Assembly (NCBI GenBank): GCA_010093605.1
Contig: MU004202.1
Coordinates: forward strand, 11,560 to 75,559
DNA from: Lophium mytilinum
Lineage: Eukaryota; Ascomycota; Dothideomycetes; Mytilinidiales; Mytilinidiaceae
Direction of reading: 5' to 3'
DNA length: 64,000 bases
The position numbers and the translations under genes are program-made. Numbering within the stretch: the stretch's first letter is position 1; each line of letters begins with the position of its first letter. Shown in pieces: positions 45,478 to 57,590 of this stretch. The notes below the pieces were generated by a model. That model was not told where the DNA came from. It made no database searches and was given only the letters and a program-made list of their open reading frames with translations.

Positions 45478-48400
45478 CTACTCCTGAATCTCGTTACCGT
45501 AGTAAGGGCCCCATGTCCCAGCCCTCTCTGCTCTCTCCACACGTTTCCTCGAGGCCTCATCCATGGCCCATCGATCTTCCTGCTTCTTCCTCCTGATGTC
45601 TCTCGCGAAATCCTCCTTGGGCTTTGTCCTTGCCTCTTCCATGATTCCTTCCGCGGTCGTGTCGAATGTTGGCTTGACCTGTGGGTCAACCCTCTCATCA
45701 CACCAATCCTTCATCATGTCGACTCTCGCCTCCGCAGCATGAGGCGCCAGGAAAGCGGTTGAGGTGAAATCCGCACATTTGTTGAAGACGTTGTACCGAC
45801 CGTCCATCTTCCTCTCATCCTCACGCCGAGCTTGTTGTTCTAGAACGTCGAGGAACTCCTTGTTCTCCTCGAGGTCTTCCTCATGCTCCCTCCGGCGATT
45901 TTGTAGCTCTTTGGCCTTCTTCTTATCGAGCTGGACCTGGAGAGCTTCAAGTTCATCGTTAAACCGTGCCCGCTCATTCTCGAGGAGATCACGATGATGG
46001 CTTGCAAACTCAGCGCACGTATTGGCCTGCAACCAAGCCTTTTCCTCCCCTTTCTTGGCTTGGTCACGCTCACTCTCTGCAGCTTCAATGCGCTTCGAGG
46101 TGGTCGTGTCAGCCTTTTCATAGTCTTTGACACGTAGGTGCAGACCGAAAAGCTCACTCGCTAATTTGACGATGAGCTGGGTATGCTGACCGTTGCGCAC
46201 CATGTAGAAGCCAGACTCGGCTTCGTAACGCATGGCCCTTTGGATAATTTCCACGAGGGACTCGTGTCGCCCCCGCATCGCGTCCAGCTGTTGCTTTCGC
46301 TTTTCCGCCACACCGGCGTGGTGGTTGGCCAACTTCTCGTAGGTCGCCTCCTTCATTTCCAAAGCCAGGACTTCGTCCCTGGCTGCGTCTCCACGGGACT
46401 CGGAGTCAGCGAGACTGGCCTTCATGTCAGACACCCCCTTGCCCAGTTCTTCAATCTTCTGGTTCTTCAAGTCCATGTCGTATGTGAGGCTACGAGCATG
46501 GGACAAGGCCGTTTCTTCTCGCTGGCGGAGCATCTGGATTGTCTCCTTGTCTTTATCAATCACGTCGTACAGGTCCAGAAGTTGTTGTTGGACCCTCTCC
46601 GGAAGGCCACTGTATTTATCCACCATGAAGCAAACATCGGCGTACATCAACTCGATCCGACGGCACTCCTCTTTGTCAAGAAGCTTCTCAAGAGCCGCGG
46701 CACGCTCGCGTTCGCGCTCTACCTGATCGTGCCCGTAGGCCTTTTCCTCTTTCAAGGTGTCCACTGTGCGCTGTAGCTCGCGGTTCTCCGTGCGGCACTC
46801 ATGGAGGTCCTTCTTGAACTGTTCGAGAAGACCCTTCGTGGAGTTCAAGTTATCCTCGTAAGGACTGTTGATGTAGTTGATTTCGCGAAGCTCCTTCGCG
46901 AAAGCATCGCGATCTTTTCGAAGCACCTCGTGAGATTCCCGAGTAGAGTTGTGGTTTGTCTCCACGATGATGAAATGGTGCATCAATTCTTCATTGTTCA
47001 GTCCAACGGCCACTTTCCGGAGTAAGTCTTCGTAAGATTTCTCCAGACTGGCGTTCCGCTCGAGAGTCTTCTTGAAGTCTTCGGCTTGTTGGGTGTTGAA
47101 ACAAGCCACTTCGCGCATGTTCTTCGCCAGATGGTTTCGAAGGACCTTCTCCGTCTGGGCCTTCTGTTGGAGCTGGGTATTCCGCTGGTAGTAGAGGTCG
47201 CGAGCTTCCTCAGTCTCCTGCTCTGAATTCAGGAGCTTCTCCTTCAAGCTCTTGATCTCCCGAGCCTGCTCACCAATGAGCTTGAGGCCAAGTTGAACTT
47301 TTTTGGACTCTTCTTCCAGGTCCTTGGCCTGGGCTTTGAAGTCGCCGTTAGCAGTTTCTAGCTCACAGCGGAGGTCCTTCTCGGTCGTATCCTGCTGCTT
47401 AATCGTCTCCGCAGCAGTATAAATTTTGCGCTCATTCTCGTCGGCTTTGTCTTCGGCCTCGAGGAGTCGCTTTTCAAGGCTCGTGGCGTGTTGCTCAACT
47501 TGTTTCTGGTCACGGACAACGCTCTCCAGTGTGGTGACTTGTGTCTGAAGCTGCGTGACCTTCTCCTTCAAGGCCTTTTTGTCCACAATTTGCTTGTTGA
47601 TGACTTTGCGGTGCTGTTGAAGCTTTTCCTGCTTGTCCGCGACCTTGTCTTCGAGTTCTGCCTCTAGACTGTTGACTAGGCTCATCAGCGCAGCATAGCT
47701 GATGGTTTCTGTGTCGTCTTCACCATCCACAGCGCATTCCTCCTCGTCTTCCTGCTCGTCTTCTGCATCATCTCCCTTATCGTCTCCCTCACCATTTGCC
47801 ACTTCGTCAGCTGTGTCATCGATAGCGCCAACGAACTTGTCGAGCGAGGAGCCCCCGGGGAGAGCGCATTGCCAATACGGGAAAAGCTCTTTGATGCTAA
47901 TGACGCTACTCTGCGAGCTGGACTGGCATCGTTCGCTGCCGCTAGTATCAGGCTCTGCAGAAGTACTTGTAGAAATAGGGTTCCACTCGATGGTCAACAA
48001 GGTCTGACGGGTAGAGAATGGCGACGATACAGTGGTGGGGTGGAGTGAAGGAGAAGGACGCTGCTTATCAGCTAAGGACTGGGAGGATGTAGGTCGGCGT
48101 GGTCCAGATGTGGGAGAGATAGGACGGTAGGAAGGATCCGCCAGGACAAGGTCCATGCAATCATTAACTAGAAGCAATGTCAACACAGGTACTTTTCGAG
48201 GAGTATGAGGAAGTAATATACCAATCTTGGGCTTCAAGGAAGCAAAGCGCTGCTGGAATACTTGAGCAAAATCCAGTATATTCGCCGCAGTTGCATCGCG
48301 ACCTTCTCAGTATGTTAGTAGGACAGAGGGTGATGGAGATATTAAGGGCTTACCGTTGGCTTCATATAGCATGCGAAGCATCTCCGCCTTGTACATCGTG

Positions 48401-48672
48401 GGTTGAACCTCTTGGTGCGGTGTTAGTAGACGGAAGGAGGACATGTGTAGTGAATACATACCATCATCAGTGGAAGAAGAAGGAGACATCTTTCCATGAG
48501 GAGCAGACATGCTCAAACTATCAAGCCCACCAAACAATGTAATGTATCCTGGCCAGGTAGGAATGGCCATCTCACGACCAAGAGTGCGCGCCTGCTTGGG
48601 TCGTGGAGGGGGGATGGGAGTGGTTGGAGACTTGCGCCGAGAGAACGGATATCCGCAAGGCATATTTGCCAT
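45478..48672 (-). CDS. Large coiled-coil protein, fungal hypothetical
   Basis: Four exons (48672-48462, 48410-48354, 48305-48222, 48167-45478), all joined in phase 1, give 1013 residues. The first 160 residues are Pro/Ser-rich, with SYRPISPTSGPRRPTSS and MLRMLYEANEGRDATAAN. An acidic patch of Asp/Glu follows at about 245-270, then about 600 residues of continuous heptads rich in Glu, Lys, Gln and Leu. The C-terminus is basic/acidic, ending GTWGPYYGNEIQE. This layout suggests a structural or tethering protein, but no named family is recognised. The N-terminal 40 residues contain PTTPIPPPRPK. It lies directly beside a damaged paralogue in the same orientation, evidence of tandem duplication. 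Confidence 0.8.
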
Positions 48673-49773
48673 TGCGAGAGGAGAAGAAGGTCACAATACG
48701 AGAAGGCAAGTGTTGCAATGAAAGCAGAGGAGTTGGTTGTTGTGTTGTGGTGTGGGGGTGGTGGTTGATGTTGAGGAAAGGTGTTGACAGCAGCTTCGAG
48801 ATTGCCGGGCAAGCTTTTTGTATGCGAGGGACGAGCTTCAAACGTGATCCAAAGAGTTTCCACGTGGGGCGCAAGAGAGGAGGTGGTGAATGGTGGGCTC
48901 AGACGCGATGTTCGCCCAGCGAGCGCGATGGAAAGGCTGGAGGTGAATCGAACGAGGCTCGGTGGAAGTTGCGAAGCCGCACAAACAGGGCCCTCAACCC
49001 CAGAAGCACTTGTCATAGGTATAAAGGAGTAACATAATCGATATGTGCTAATTTTGTTTATATACAGACTATCATTGATGAGTTATAGCGAAGTGACAGG
49101 GGAAGCGAAGGGCTGATATTTTTCGACGTTCTCAGGGGTTGCATTGGCTAGCAGACATGTCAAATCTAATACAGCCTACCAGAAACACTTAGGCAGTATA
49201 TGAAATGCTGATATAAAAGTTTGTAGCATTGTACGACTTGTATGGCATCGTAAAAGCAAACCAAGATCCCCTTTCCTCACCAGCAATCCTGTCAAGCACT
49301 ACGCGGACGGGCAATCAGAGGCCCTCGGAGCTATACCTCCTCCTGAGCAGATAGGATCTCTCCATAATCATCATCAGATATATCACGTATGTACAAAGGA
49401 TGTATCACCCTGTTGAGCGACCATTGCTACCTAAGATACGGAAAATGGACATCACAAAAGGGGAAACGACGGCGTGATAAGATTAGCAGCTTGAAGTCGT
49501 AACGTTTCTAAGCCGAGGCTTCGTGATGTGTAAGATATAACTTCTATAATAGTGACACATTAGCGCCATAAAGAAAGTCAATGGAAGGCCGTTCCAGTAA
49601 AGCATGTATCCCGCATCATGCTCGCTCCCCGGAAATCGACTCGATGACCACGACCCTATCGGTTTGTCAACCATTGAAGCAACCTCGTCTCTATCTCGAA
49701 CTTACTCGCATCTTTACGTCTCTCAGCCCAGCTCTCAGGCCCCATACGCACCAATCGAAGCCCTCAAACAGCC
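48673..49773. other. Intergenic region upstream of the coiled-coil gene
   Basis: About 1.1 kb. Several short overlapping frames occur but none has splice structure or recognisable sequence. GTTGTTGTGTTGTGG-type low complexity lies near 48734. Confidence 0.5.
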
Positions 49774-51073
49774 TTAACATATCTCCGCCAGCGGCTTCCT
49801 CACCGCCCTTACTCCCAACCTCCCCGCTGCCTGACTATGGCAGCTCGACCCATCCACATCCATCCACTTCGCCACCTTCCGCTCACACGGGGACCACGCC
49901 ACTTCATTCTCGTCCGCGGTAGCAATGACAACTCTTCCGCCCTTCCCACCCCCAAGCGCAACAGTCTTCATCGCCTCCTTCTTCTGCCCGCTGCCATCCA
50001 TACACAGCGCTTTGAACCTCGCGCCCAGAGCCGGGGAGTCCTCTCCCTTCCCCTCTTGCACGACCTCCTCCTTCCGCTCCCCACTCTCGTCGCCGTCGTC
50101 CCAAAGCTCAAACCCACCATCCTCTCGACCGACGCTCATAGATGCGACCTCCTTCTTATCTCCCTTCCCAGATGTCGCCAGAGATACCACAACGCCCTCC
50201 TCCCCTTCCTCCAGCACCTCAAACCCACAATACTCATCCCGATCAATATCCGGATAAAGACTACTCTGCGTGCTCGCAGGGGAGACCTCCACACTATCCC
50301 CTTCCCCTTCCATACCCATCGTAGTATCGCTACCCCCCCGCACATGTCCGGTAAGCACTCCAAACATGACCAGCTCAGCCTCTGCATCCGATTTCTCTTC
50401 GCGCAGCGCAGACCCAGTGCGTTGGTCTTCGGTGATCGCATGCAGTCGTGTAGTCGTTGAATGAAGCGGGTTCAGTTCTTCTCCCGCGACATCCGTCTCC
50501 AGTCCTCGAACAGTCCGCTCTTCTTCGCCCTCCCCAGCTTGCGCCTCGCATCCCGCGTCCTCGTCACCGCCAACGTCCCAGGCGATGTCTGGGAACCCGC
50601 AATACGCCCCTGGGCTGACTTCGGGATATGCGCTACTCGCGTCACTAACCGGTGACAGCTCTGTAGTGTTTTTGTTCCTCGCAGAGTTGCGCAGAATGAG
50701 TACGCGCTTATGCGGCGCAGAGTATGGCGTAGTCGGGTTCGCGACCGGGAGTGCAATGGTATCCTGGAACGGGGGGAGCGGAGGCGGGGAAGGGTGGTGG
50801 CGGCGGCGGAAGATCTTGAGCTTTGCTTTGCAGTTGTAGAGGGCGAAGGTGTGCGTGTAGAGGGGCGTGAAGTCTAAGAGTGAGAGACTGTGCGAGCCTT
50901 CGAGTTCTGTGGTATATTAATTAGTGGAGTTGGTGGAGGAGGGTGGTATGGGAGCGGGCACCGTTGATGATGTGGTAGAATGCTGCGATTATGAAGTCGG
51001 CGGATATAGGGTCGAGGTTGCTGATGAGCGCGTCCCATTGCGAGTGAAGGGGTGGAGCGGGAGAGAGGTTCAT
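49774..51073 (-). CDS. Hypothetical protein, acidic, two exons
   Basis: Exons 51073-50962 and 50906-49774 give 414 residues. The start MNLSPAPPLHSQWDALISNL continues as ISADFIIAAFYHIINELEG across the splice, then DFTPLYTHTFALYNCKAKLK and RVLILRNSAR. The remainder is acidic and low in complexity, with a repeated motif: EVSPGAYCGFPDIAWD near residue 160 and EVSPASTQSS ... YPDIDRDEYCGFEVLEE later, i.e. two copies of an S(P)-YCGF segment. It ends GVRAVRKPLAEIC. The donor GTGCCC is unusual, but frame and sequence continuity support it. No known domain; a family limited to related fungi is likely. Confidence 0.65.
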
Positions 51074-51566
51074 GGTAGATGGGTTTGTTTGATGGAGGTA
51101 GATGGCGAGTTGCTATTGATATAGATGACAAAAGAGTGGAGGTGAGAAGTTGCGGTAGCGTAGACCGTGGTTGGTGTTCAAGGCGTTGGCTGCGGAAGAG
51201 AGTCATAGAAAGTTCGCCACGAGCAGTCGCCGGGTACTTAACTTCCCAGAATCGGTGAATTGCGGATCAGAAGGATTGCGGAGGACTCGGAGTCACGTTT
51301 GACACCTCAAGACCACATATATCGAAGCCAAAATCATATTGAAACCGAGTATTTTCCTGTCTAACGCGTAATCGCAATCATCCTAAAAAGCAGAAGAAAT
51401 CTCATCGGTAGCGACAGTCAAGAACTCAACAAACCACAGCGCACTTCTACCTCCGTCGTACTCTTACCCGGCTGCTCACCCATACCCATATCGTCTGAGC
51501 CGTTTCTTTGGCAAGGCCAATGCCTCTCCCATATGAAGAGCCTCACCTTTCCACGAATGAGTCACT
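51074..51566. other. Intergenic region
   Basis: 493 bp, promoter of the hypothetical gene and 3' flank of the secreted protein gene. No gene supported. Confidence 0.5.
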
Positions 51567-52646
51567 CTAAGACCAAACATCCCCACTATAGTAGAAGCTC
51601 CCACAGTACCCGTTGATGATGGTATATCCCGTATCCGCGGCCAGCGTCTCCTTCGTCTCGACACCTCCCAGTCTCGCCGTATTACTCCCCTTATCACAAA
51701 ATTCGACCACCGTCCCATTCGTCCCGTTATAAGCAGGCACCTGGGACAGGGTGATGCGGCACTGGTTTTGGTAGTAGATGGCGCCCGCGCAATTGGTTGT
51801 CTGCACGCACGAGGCGCAGCAGTCGGAGCCGGAGGTTGCGTTGAGGATGCGCTGGCGCGTGACGTTGACGCGGGGCTGGTACTCGACTTTGAAGATGCCG
51901 CGGCCGTTGAGCTCGGAGACTGTAGGGGGTAGGATGTTAGTGGGATGCGCGATGAAGGGGAAATAGGTAGAGAGCAACTTGCCGACGTTGTTGAGGCCAC
52001 AGGCGGCGTAGATGGTGCGAGCTGGCGCGATGTTGGTGATTGTGCTCGTCACGGTCGTGGTCGTGGTGGTGTACGCGGTGATGATAGGAGCAGCAACAGT
52101 CGTGTAGGCGGTCAAAGCAGTGACCGTGGAAGTGCTGATTTGGCTGACGTAAAGGTAGGCTTCGCAGTAGACCTTGAATGGGAAGCTTAATGAGGAGATA
52201 GGGTTCGAGACGCCATTGTTGTCGAGCTCGAAGCCAGCCGCACCCGTGGCGTCGTCTTGTCGCCGAGCGAGCTCGATCCTGGAACGCTTGTTCTTGGTTT
52301 TAGCGACAGTGCCAGTGGTTTCTGCGAAGGGAACAAAGCCGGCACGTGTAGGCACGGTCACCGGAGGAAGTTGGCTAGTGACGGTCGTGTTCAAAGTCGC
52401 GGTGGTCGTGAGAACGCTCGTGAAGGTTGTAGCATTGGGAGTAATTGTGGCAATTGGGGTATACGTGATCGTTTGGCTGATGTCCCGAGTCGAAGTGATA
52501 GTCGCAATGAAGAAGGTTGATACGGTTGACGGCTTGAAAGTTGCTAGCTGGGTGTAGCAACTGAAGCTGGTGCTTGTCAAGTTGGATTGAGCCAAAGCAG
52601 CGGGCAAGCTCGCAAGCAGACCGAGAGAGAGTGCGATAGAGCGCAT
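51567..52646 (-). CDS. Secreted Ser/Thr-rich protein with apple/PAN-like Cys module
   Basis: A single exon encodes 359 residues. Residues 1-19 (MRSIALSLGLLASLPAALA) are a clear signal peptide. A Thr/Ser/Val-rich region follows (TTTTTVTSTIT and similar), typical of O-mannosylated wall proteins. Dibasic KNKR and ARR sites near 120-128 could be cleaved by a Kex2-type protease. The C-terminal third holds a Cys-rich module, ATSGSDCCASCVQTTNCAGA followed by YYQNQCRI, with the CC-x2-C-x5-C spacing of PAN/apple domains. Several NxT/NxS sequons are present. It is expected in the cell wall or secreted; the ligand is unknown. No GPI signal is seen at the C-terminus. Confidence 0.8.
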   Translation of the reverse strand: MRSIALSLGLLASLPAALAQSNLTSTSFSCYTQLATFKPSTVSTFFIATITSTRDISQTITYTPIATITPNATTFTSVLTTTATLNTTVTSQLPPVTVPTRAGFVPFAETTGTVAKTKNKRSRIELARRQDDATGAAGFELDNNGVSNPISSLSFPFKVYCEAYLYVSQISTSTVTALTAYTTVAAPIITAYTTTTTTVTSTITNIAPARTIYAACGLNNVGKLLSTYFPFIAHPTNILPPTVSELNGRGIFKVEYQPRVNVTRQRILNATSGSDCCASCVQTTNCAGAIYYQNQCRITLSQVPAYNGTNGTVVEFCDKGSNTARLGGVETKETLAADTGYTIINGYCGSFYYSGDVWS

Positions 52647-55343
52647 CTTTTGCTTTTCTTCTGAAGGATGGACTTGAGGATGATGGCAAATGAAAAGCGA
52701 GTGTTGAGGATGATTATTTGTTAAGCAGGTATCGAGAGAGGCTTTATACTCGTAATAAGAGCTTCACCCCAGCACTTACAGCATCGGCCACGCCCTCGAA
52801 AGACAGCTTGAGCTCAAAAGTCGCGTAGTAGAGTGGTGGAAGCCATTGGTTGCACCTGTGGCATCAAAGTGTGTTCTCTCGTATGTAGAGAGAAACACGG
52901 TAGACGAACACAGATTGAAACATGACACCAGCGATTTGAGGAAGAATCAAAAGTAAGACTATGATAGAGTCTTGGTCGTCCGATAGAGCTGTGCACGACG
53001 CTGATACTCGTGATCCAGAGAGGCTGGAACACTGACGAACTACATCGGGACCTGGAATAGGAGAGCTACAAGGCTGGACGGGTCCCAGAGATGATTAGCC
53101 TCAAATCCGAGTCAACATCGCGGGTTCTAGCTGCCTCATGAGACCTTGTGGGTATTGAGCCGCAGCTGACGTGCCATTCTCAGCCAATATCCGTTGAGGG
53201 AGGACGCATGGTCCTTTCTTGTCTCCTGGGGGCATATCTGTCGTAAAGCACGCTTCAAGAGGAAGGCTGGTGACACAGATGAAACATGCAGCCAAGGAGG
53301 ATTTAGAAATGACTAAAAGTGGCTTCTTCTCATTTGACTACTGAGTTCGCTTAGCCACCTAAACACTCGCCAGTTGACTTGGCTCTTACGGTACAGATCC
53401 ACGTAGAAAAGAATGGAAGCATTGCGGACCTTGAACATAATTTCGGTGGCTAGATTGGTCGTAGACAGAAAAGAAGATGGGGAAGGAATGTGGCGTAGCA
53501 AAGATATGACAGACGACGAGATGAATGACGTGAGGAGAACTCGGGCATCGTCACCTGTTCTGGAGGGTCTCTTGTTCCTGTCAGGTTCGTAAGCCACGGG
53601 AATGACAAGACGTTGATTGACATATGAGGCTCAACGTTCCCTTGCGTGGTGGCTTGCGGCTGATGCCAAGACAGGTGAGGTGCCTGAGGGCGCACGCCAC
53701 GACAGGGTCTTCAAAAGTTGAATATGTACTCTCGCGCTCATCCTTCGTAGGATTAAGGCTGGAATGGGGCAGTGTTGGAGAAGCTTACGAACCCAGGCAT
53801 CACTTCACTTCGGCGAAGTATTCAGTAAGAATGGATCATCAGACTAGCGTAGCTCCTAGCATGGCTGTTCACAAAAGAAAAGAGCTGGCATTCTGCTCAG
53901 CATGGAGAAAAGTTTAGAGAGATAGTTGGGTGGGGGCGTGAAGTTCGAAAGGTCAGTGCACCGAGACAACAGAAGCGATAAGAAAGCTCCATCAAAATCT
54001 AAGGTTAACATGCTGCATGCTGCAGGTACCGTCAATAGCGACAGCAAGCAGGTTCCGTGGTCTTGGGGATTCCAAAGATGTGTAGGTCGTCTCAGTGAGG
54101 GGAGCCGGGAGCGAAACCCACTTGCTGGGAAGAGTTCAGAAAACACCCACGAGAGGACAAGGACAGTCAGTGGGACCATGCCCATTGACCAATTGGGGCA
54201 GGAGGACAGCACTGGAGCCAATGACAGTCAAGGGAGGGAGAAGATAGCAACTGCTATGTGACTTCCGGGAGGCTCGCATGAGACGGGCTATTGCTATCAG
54301 CCCACATCCCGATGCTGAGGGGTGCGCCTGGGGTGAAACGCTTCATGGACTCCGGAAGCGGCGGCAAGCTGTTAGTATACGTGAGACTGTACGCAGGCGG
54401 TGCGCTCGTGTGGTTGTGCGGCGATGATGCAGCTGCAGTGTGGTCTGGATTCGATTCGCGTCAACAAACACCACAGCTAGAGACTCTGGGGGTATCGCGC
54501 GTGCTGGGCGGGGCGGTCAGGAGCAGCACCAGATTGACGACTCGGCCTTCCGGAACCACGATAGCAGCTGGTGCGGTCTGTAGGGCATGGGAGCTGAGGG
54601 CGGGGATGGGTGGATAGGACAGAACGCGTCTGGGTTTCGGGGGTATAGCTCAACGCGACTTGCAGGTTGGTGCAGGACAGGCGCCCTTGCATCGTCATCG
54701 CTGTCCAATAGTTCGTCCGCGGGCGTGTTCCTTGCCTCGACTCGCTGCCTTTGTGCCTTGGCCGAAACGAAGCCCCGCGACCCGAGTGCAAGCTGCTGCT
54801 GCTCTGCCGTGTTCCCAGGCTGCTCCTCGCTTTCCCACTTGCCAGCTCACCACCACCTCCCTTTCCACTCCCTTTCCACAAACCCTTCTCCACATTCAAC
54901 ACCCAACATCGACAGTCACACAGTGTTAAAGACTGCATCCACCAGCTCTCGGCCTGCCCGACAGTTTCATTGCTTCAGCCAGCCTCTGCCGCCAATCCGC
55001 CATTATTGCGCCCGGACCATCTCGATTTTAGCGCCATCATCAAGCCGAAGCTCCAGATCTCCTGCCTCCGAACGCCCATCCCCGATCATCACCTCTCCTC
55101 GCCGCCACGACCCACACACCGTTTCTCTCACCTCCATTGCAGCACCGCCGACACCTTCTCCAACGTCTCCGTCACGTCCAACGTCAACATCAACACCGCC
55201 GCGCGCTCGACGCCTCGTCAAAACACCGTGATCGAAACCTGCTGGAGCCGCCGCACTACCGCTCAATTCGCCCATATTAACGCGATTTCACGCGTCATTC
55301 ACCTTCTCGAGTCTGTTGGAGGTCTTTCTGGGCCTCCCCGCTC
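52647..55343. promoter_or_regulatory. 2.7-kb divergent intergenic region upstream of the forkhead gene
   Basis: No gene with credible structure. The last about 500 bp before 55344 are CT-rich with many short ATG frames and probably belong to a long 5' leader of the forkhead gene. The left part is the promoter of the secreted protein gene. Confidence 0.45.
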
Positions 55344-57590
55344 ATGAAGGCCATGGCCTCAACCCGTCGCCAGCCCGCTCTGCAGATTTTTCAGGATCCC
55401 GTCTCACCAAGCCACAATGAAGTCGCTGGCTTCGAAGCACAACTCCTCTCCGCCCTGGGACCCATCACCGACGTGTCATTCGACCACCACACCCTCCTGA
55501 ACCCGCCAGACTCGCAGGAGAACCTCCCCTCACCGCGCAAAACGAACCGCGTCTCCAGCTCTCCACCTCCACACGCCCTCTCCGAGGCTTCGCTCAACGC
55601 CATTTCCATCCCACCTCCCTCCGAAGGCGTCTTCGCCACCGACTCCCCAATGAAGCGTGTTCCTCGCCCACAGCAGAAGCAGGCAAAGCTGCTTGCCAAG
55701 GATCCAAACGCCCTTTTCACTACCTTTCCGTCCGCCCAGTTCGATAAGGAGAACGCGTACTCAGCCTTGCCCACTGTACCATACTCAGATCCCATCTACG
55801 GCCAGAAGGGAGCCGGAAAGCGCACCTTGATGGACGCTGCTCCTCTCCGCGACCGCAAGGACAAGAAGCCAAAGACTACCGATGACGACATCAGTCCACT
55901 TCCCGATTGGGATCAGATGCCCGATGTTGAAGACGATGGCGGTAAGCCACCATTCAGCTACGCTAACCTCATCGGTATGGCCATCCTACGATCTCCACAA
56001 CGTCGATTGACCCTCGCCCAAATCTACAAGTGGATCTCGGACAACTTCGTCTACTACCGCCAACCCGAGACAGGATGGCAGAACAGCATCAGGCATAACC
56101 TCAGCCTGAGCAAGACCTTCCTTAAGCAGGAACGACCAAAGGATGATCCCGGAAAGGGCAACTACTGGTACATCAAGCCTGGATGTGAGAAGGCCTATCA
56201 CAAGGCGAAGTCATCGCGTCGTATCACCAATCCCGACGGCTTCGTCAACTCGAGTGGGAACCTGCCACGCCCTTCCACCTCCTCTGGAGAGCGTTCGTTT
56301 GCTGTTGAGTCTAGCGCTGTAAAGAATGTCGACTCGGCCAAATTCCCGGATGAGACAGAGCTGTCATCAGACGCCACCATCCCTTGCTCGGACCCAGCTG
56401 CACACGACGGCCAGCAGGTCGAGCACCATATGCCACCTCCATCGCGCACTCAAATTCCCTCGTCTCCACCGCCCGCGGATATTCACTCCTCCCCGCCTCC
56501 GCCCATCACGCGTTCTATGCGCGAAGGCACGCCCCCACGCGTGCCTCGCTACCCCACCCAGAGCCGTTCTGGCGGACGGAAGCGCAAGTTCGGTGGACTA
56601 GGCGACAGCGGCTACTACTCCTCCATTGAGTCGTCTGCTATGAAAGGCAACCCACTGGGCGCGCTCTTGACTTCTGAGGCTGACATCGACCGTCCCGTCA
56701 TCAAGCGAGGACGCGCTGAGGAGGAAATTGCTCGTATTCGTGGATCGTCATACGAGAGCCCTTCGAAGACGCGTTCTTTCCTGAAGCCACCAACCACTTC
56801 CGGAATCCCGTCTTCTTCGCCCTTCCGGGGGTTCGGCGCGAATGTTGAGGATCCTCTCACTCCTGCTGTCATCTTCAAGCGACCAACCCTCCCACCGCAA
56901 TCCGTCTCTCCCAACACCAACCTTCGCAACCACCGCAACCGCATCCGTGAGATGCTTGGTGGCTCGCCAGACCAAACCTTGGGCATTATGATCGACCCTC
57001 CTTTCTCCTATCAAAATCCGTATAGCCCAGCTGTCCAGATCCCGAACGAAGAAAGCTTCAACCTTCACGAAAATGGTTTCCATGACAACTTTGACGTCTT
57101 CGCCGAACTCACCAATCAGGACTCCCCGTCGAGGCCATCAGCAAAACGACCACGTCTGGAACGTGCGGCAACCACATCTGGCATTCTCGCCGACATCACT
57201 GGCACCAAGTCGAACGCTCGCCCGAGCACTTTGACACCAGGCAGCTGGAAATCTCCCTTCCTGAACTTCCCTGCTCTTCAATCACCACGCTTCTCCCTCT
57301 CGCCCGTGAAGGCACCCACTTCAAACCCGCTCCAGCTGCCCGAGTCCAATCCGAACGACCTCCCAGAGCTGAACTACAGCCCTTTCAAGTTCGACATGCC
57401 CCAGGGCGAGGACCTCACCCAGCACGACGACTTCTTCGGCGTCAACATCCCCAGCGACGAATCCGACGAACCGAGCTATGACATCCTGAAAGCCTACCCT
57501 CGCATCGGCGCTGCCACGGTCGCACCGAACGGCTCCCCATCCAAGCCAACACGCGCTCCATTTGCTCGCAGCACCACGACGCGCTTCTAG
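55344..57590 (+). CDS. Forkhead (winged-helix) transcription factor
   Basis: A single exon encodes 748 residues. The forkhead domain spans about 201-281: [47 protein letters not shown] as recognition helix H3, and [11 protein letters not shown] in the wing. The H3 residues N, R and H that contact bases are intact. The long N- and C-terminal parts are Pro/Ser-rich with many SP/TP sites, fitting regulation by cyclin-dependent kinase as in yeast Hcm1/Fkh and fission yeast Sep1; the protein looks closest to the Hcm1/Sep1 type, but assignment to one is not certain. ATG 55353 is in a better context and would shorten the protein by three residues. The 5' region is unusually long. Confidence 0.92.
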   Translation: MKAMASTRRQPALQIFQDPVSPSHNEVAGFEAQLLSALGPITDVSFDHHTLLNPPDSQENLPSPRKTNRVSSSPPPHALSEASLNAISIPPPSEGVFATDSPMKRVPRPQQKQAKLLAKDPNALFTTFPSAQFDKENAYSALPTVPYSDPIYGQKGAGKRTLMDAAPLRDRKDKKPKTTDDDISPLPDWDQMPDVEDDGGKPPFSYANLIGMAILRSPQRRLTLAQIYKWISDNFVYYRQPETGWQNSIRHNLSLSKTFLKQERPKDDPGKGNYWYIKPGCEKAYHKAKSSRRITNPDGFVNSSGNLPRPSTSSGERSFAVESSAVKNVDSAKFPDETELSSDATIPCSDPAAHDGQQVEHHMPPPSRTQIPSSPPPADIHSSPPPPITRSMREGTPPRVPRYPTQSRSGGRKRKFGGLGDSGYYSSIESSAMKGNPLGALLTSEADIDRPVIKRGRAEEEIARIRGSSYESPSKTRSFLKPPTTSGIPSSSPFRGFGANVEDPLTPAVIFKRPTLPPQSVSPNTNLRNHRNRIREMLGGSPDQTLGIMIDPPFSYQNPYSPAVQIPNEESFNLHENGFHDNFDVFAELTNQDSPSRPSAKRPRLERAATTSGILADITGTKSNARPSTLTPGSWKSPFLNFPALQSPRFSLSPVKAPTSNPLQLPESNPNDLPELNYSPFKFDMPQGEDLTQHDDFFGVNIPSDESDEPSYDILKAYPRIGAATVAPNGSPSKPTRAPFARSTTTRF

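Noticed and set aside
45764-47025. Plus-strand frames opposite the coiled-coil gene
   Set aside because: They are complements of Glu/Lys/Leu-rich heptad codons (Ser/Leu/Phe-rich translations), i.e. shadows.
51933-51998. Possible intron in the secreted protein gene (GTCGGC or GTTGCT to CTACAG)
   Set aside because: Neither candidate keeps the reading frame, while the unspliced frame is open and ends normally.
54587-55347. Ser/Pro/Arg-rich plus-strand frames before the forkhead gene
   Set aside because: Composition mirrors the CT-rich leader; no domains, and frames overlap each other.
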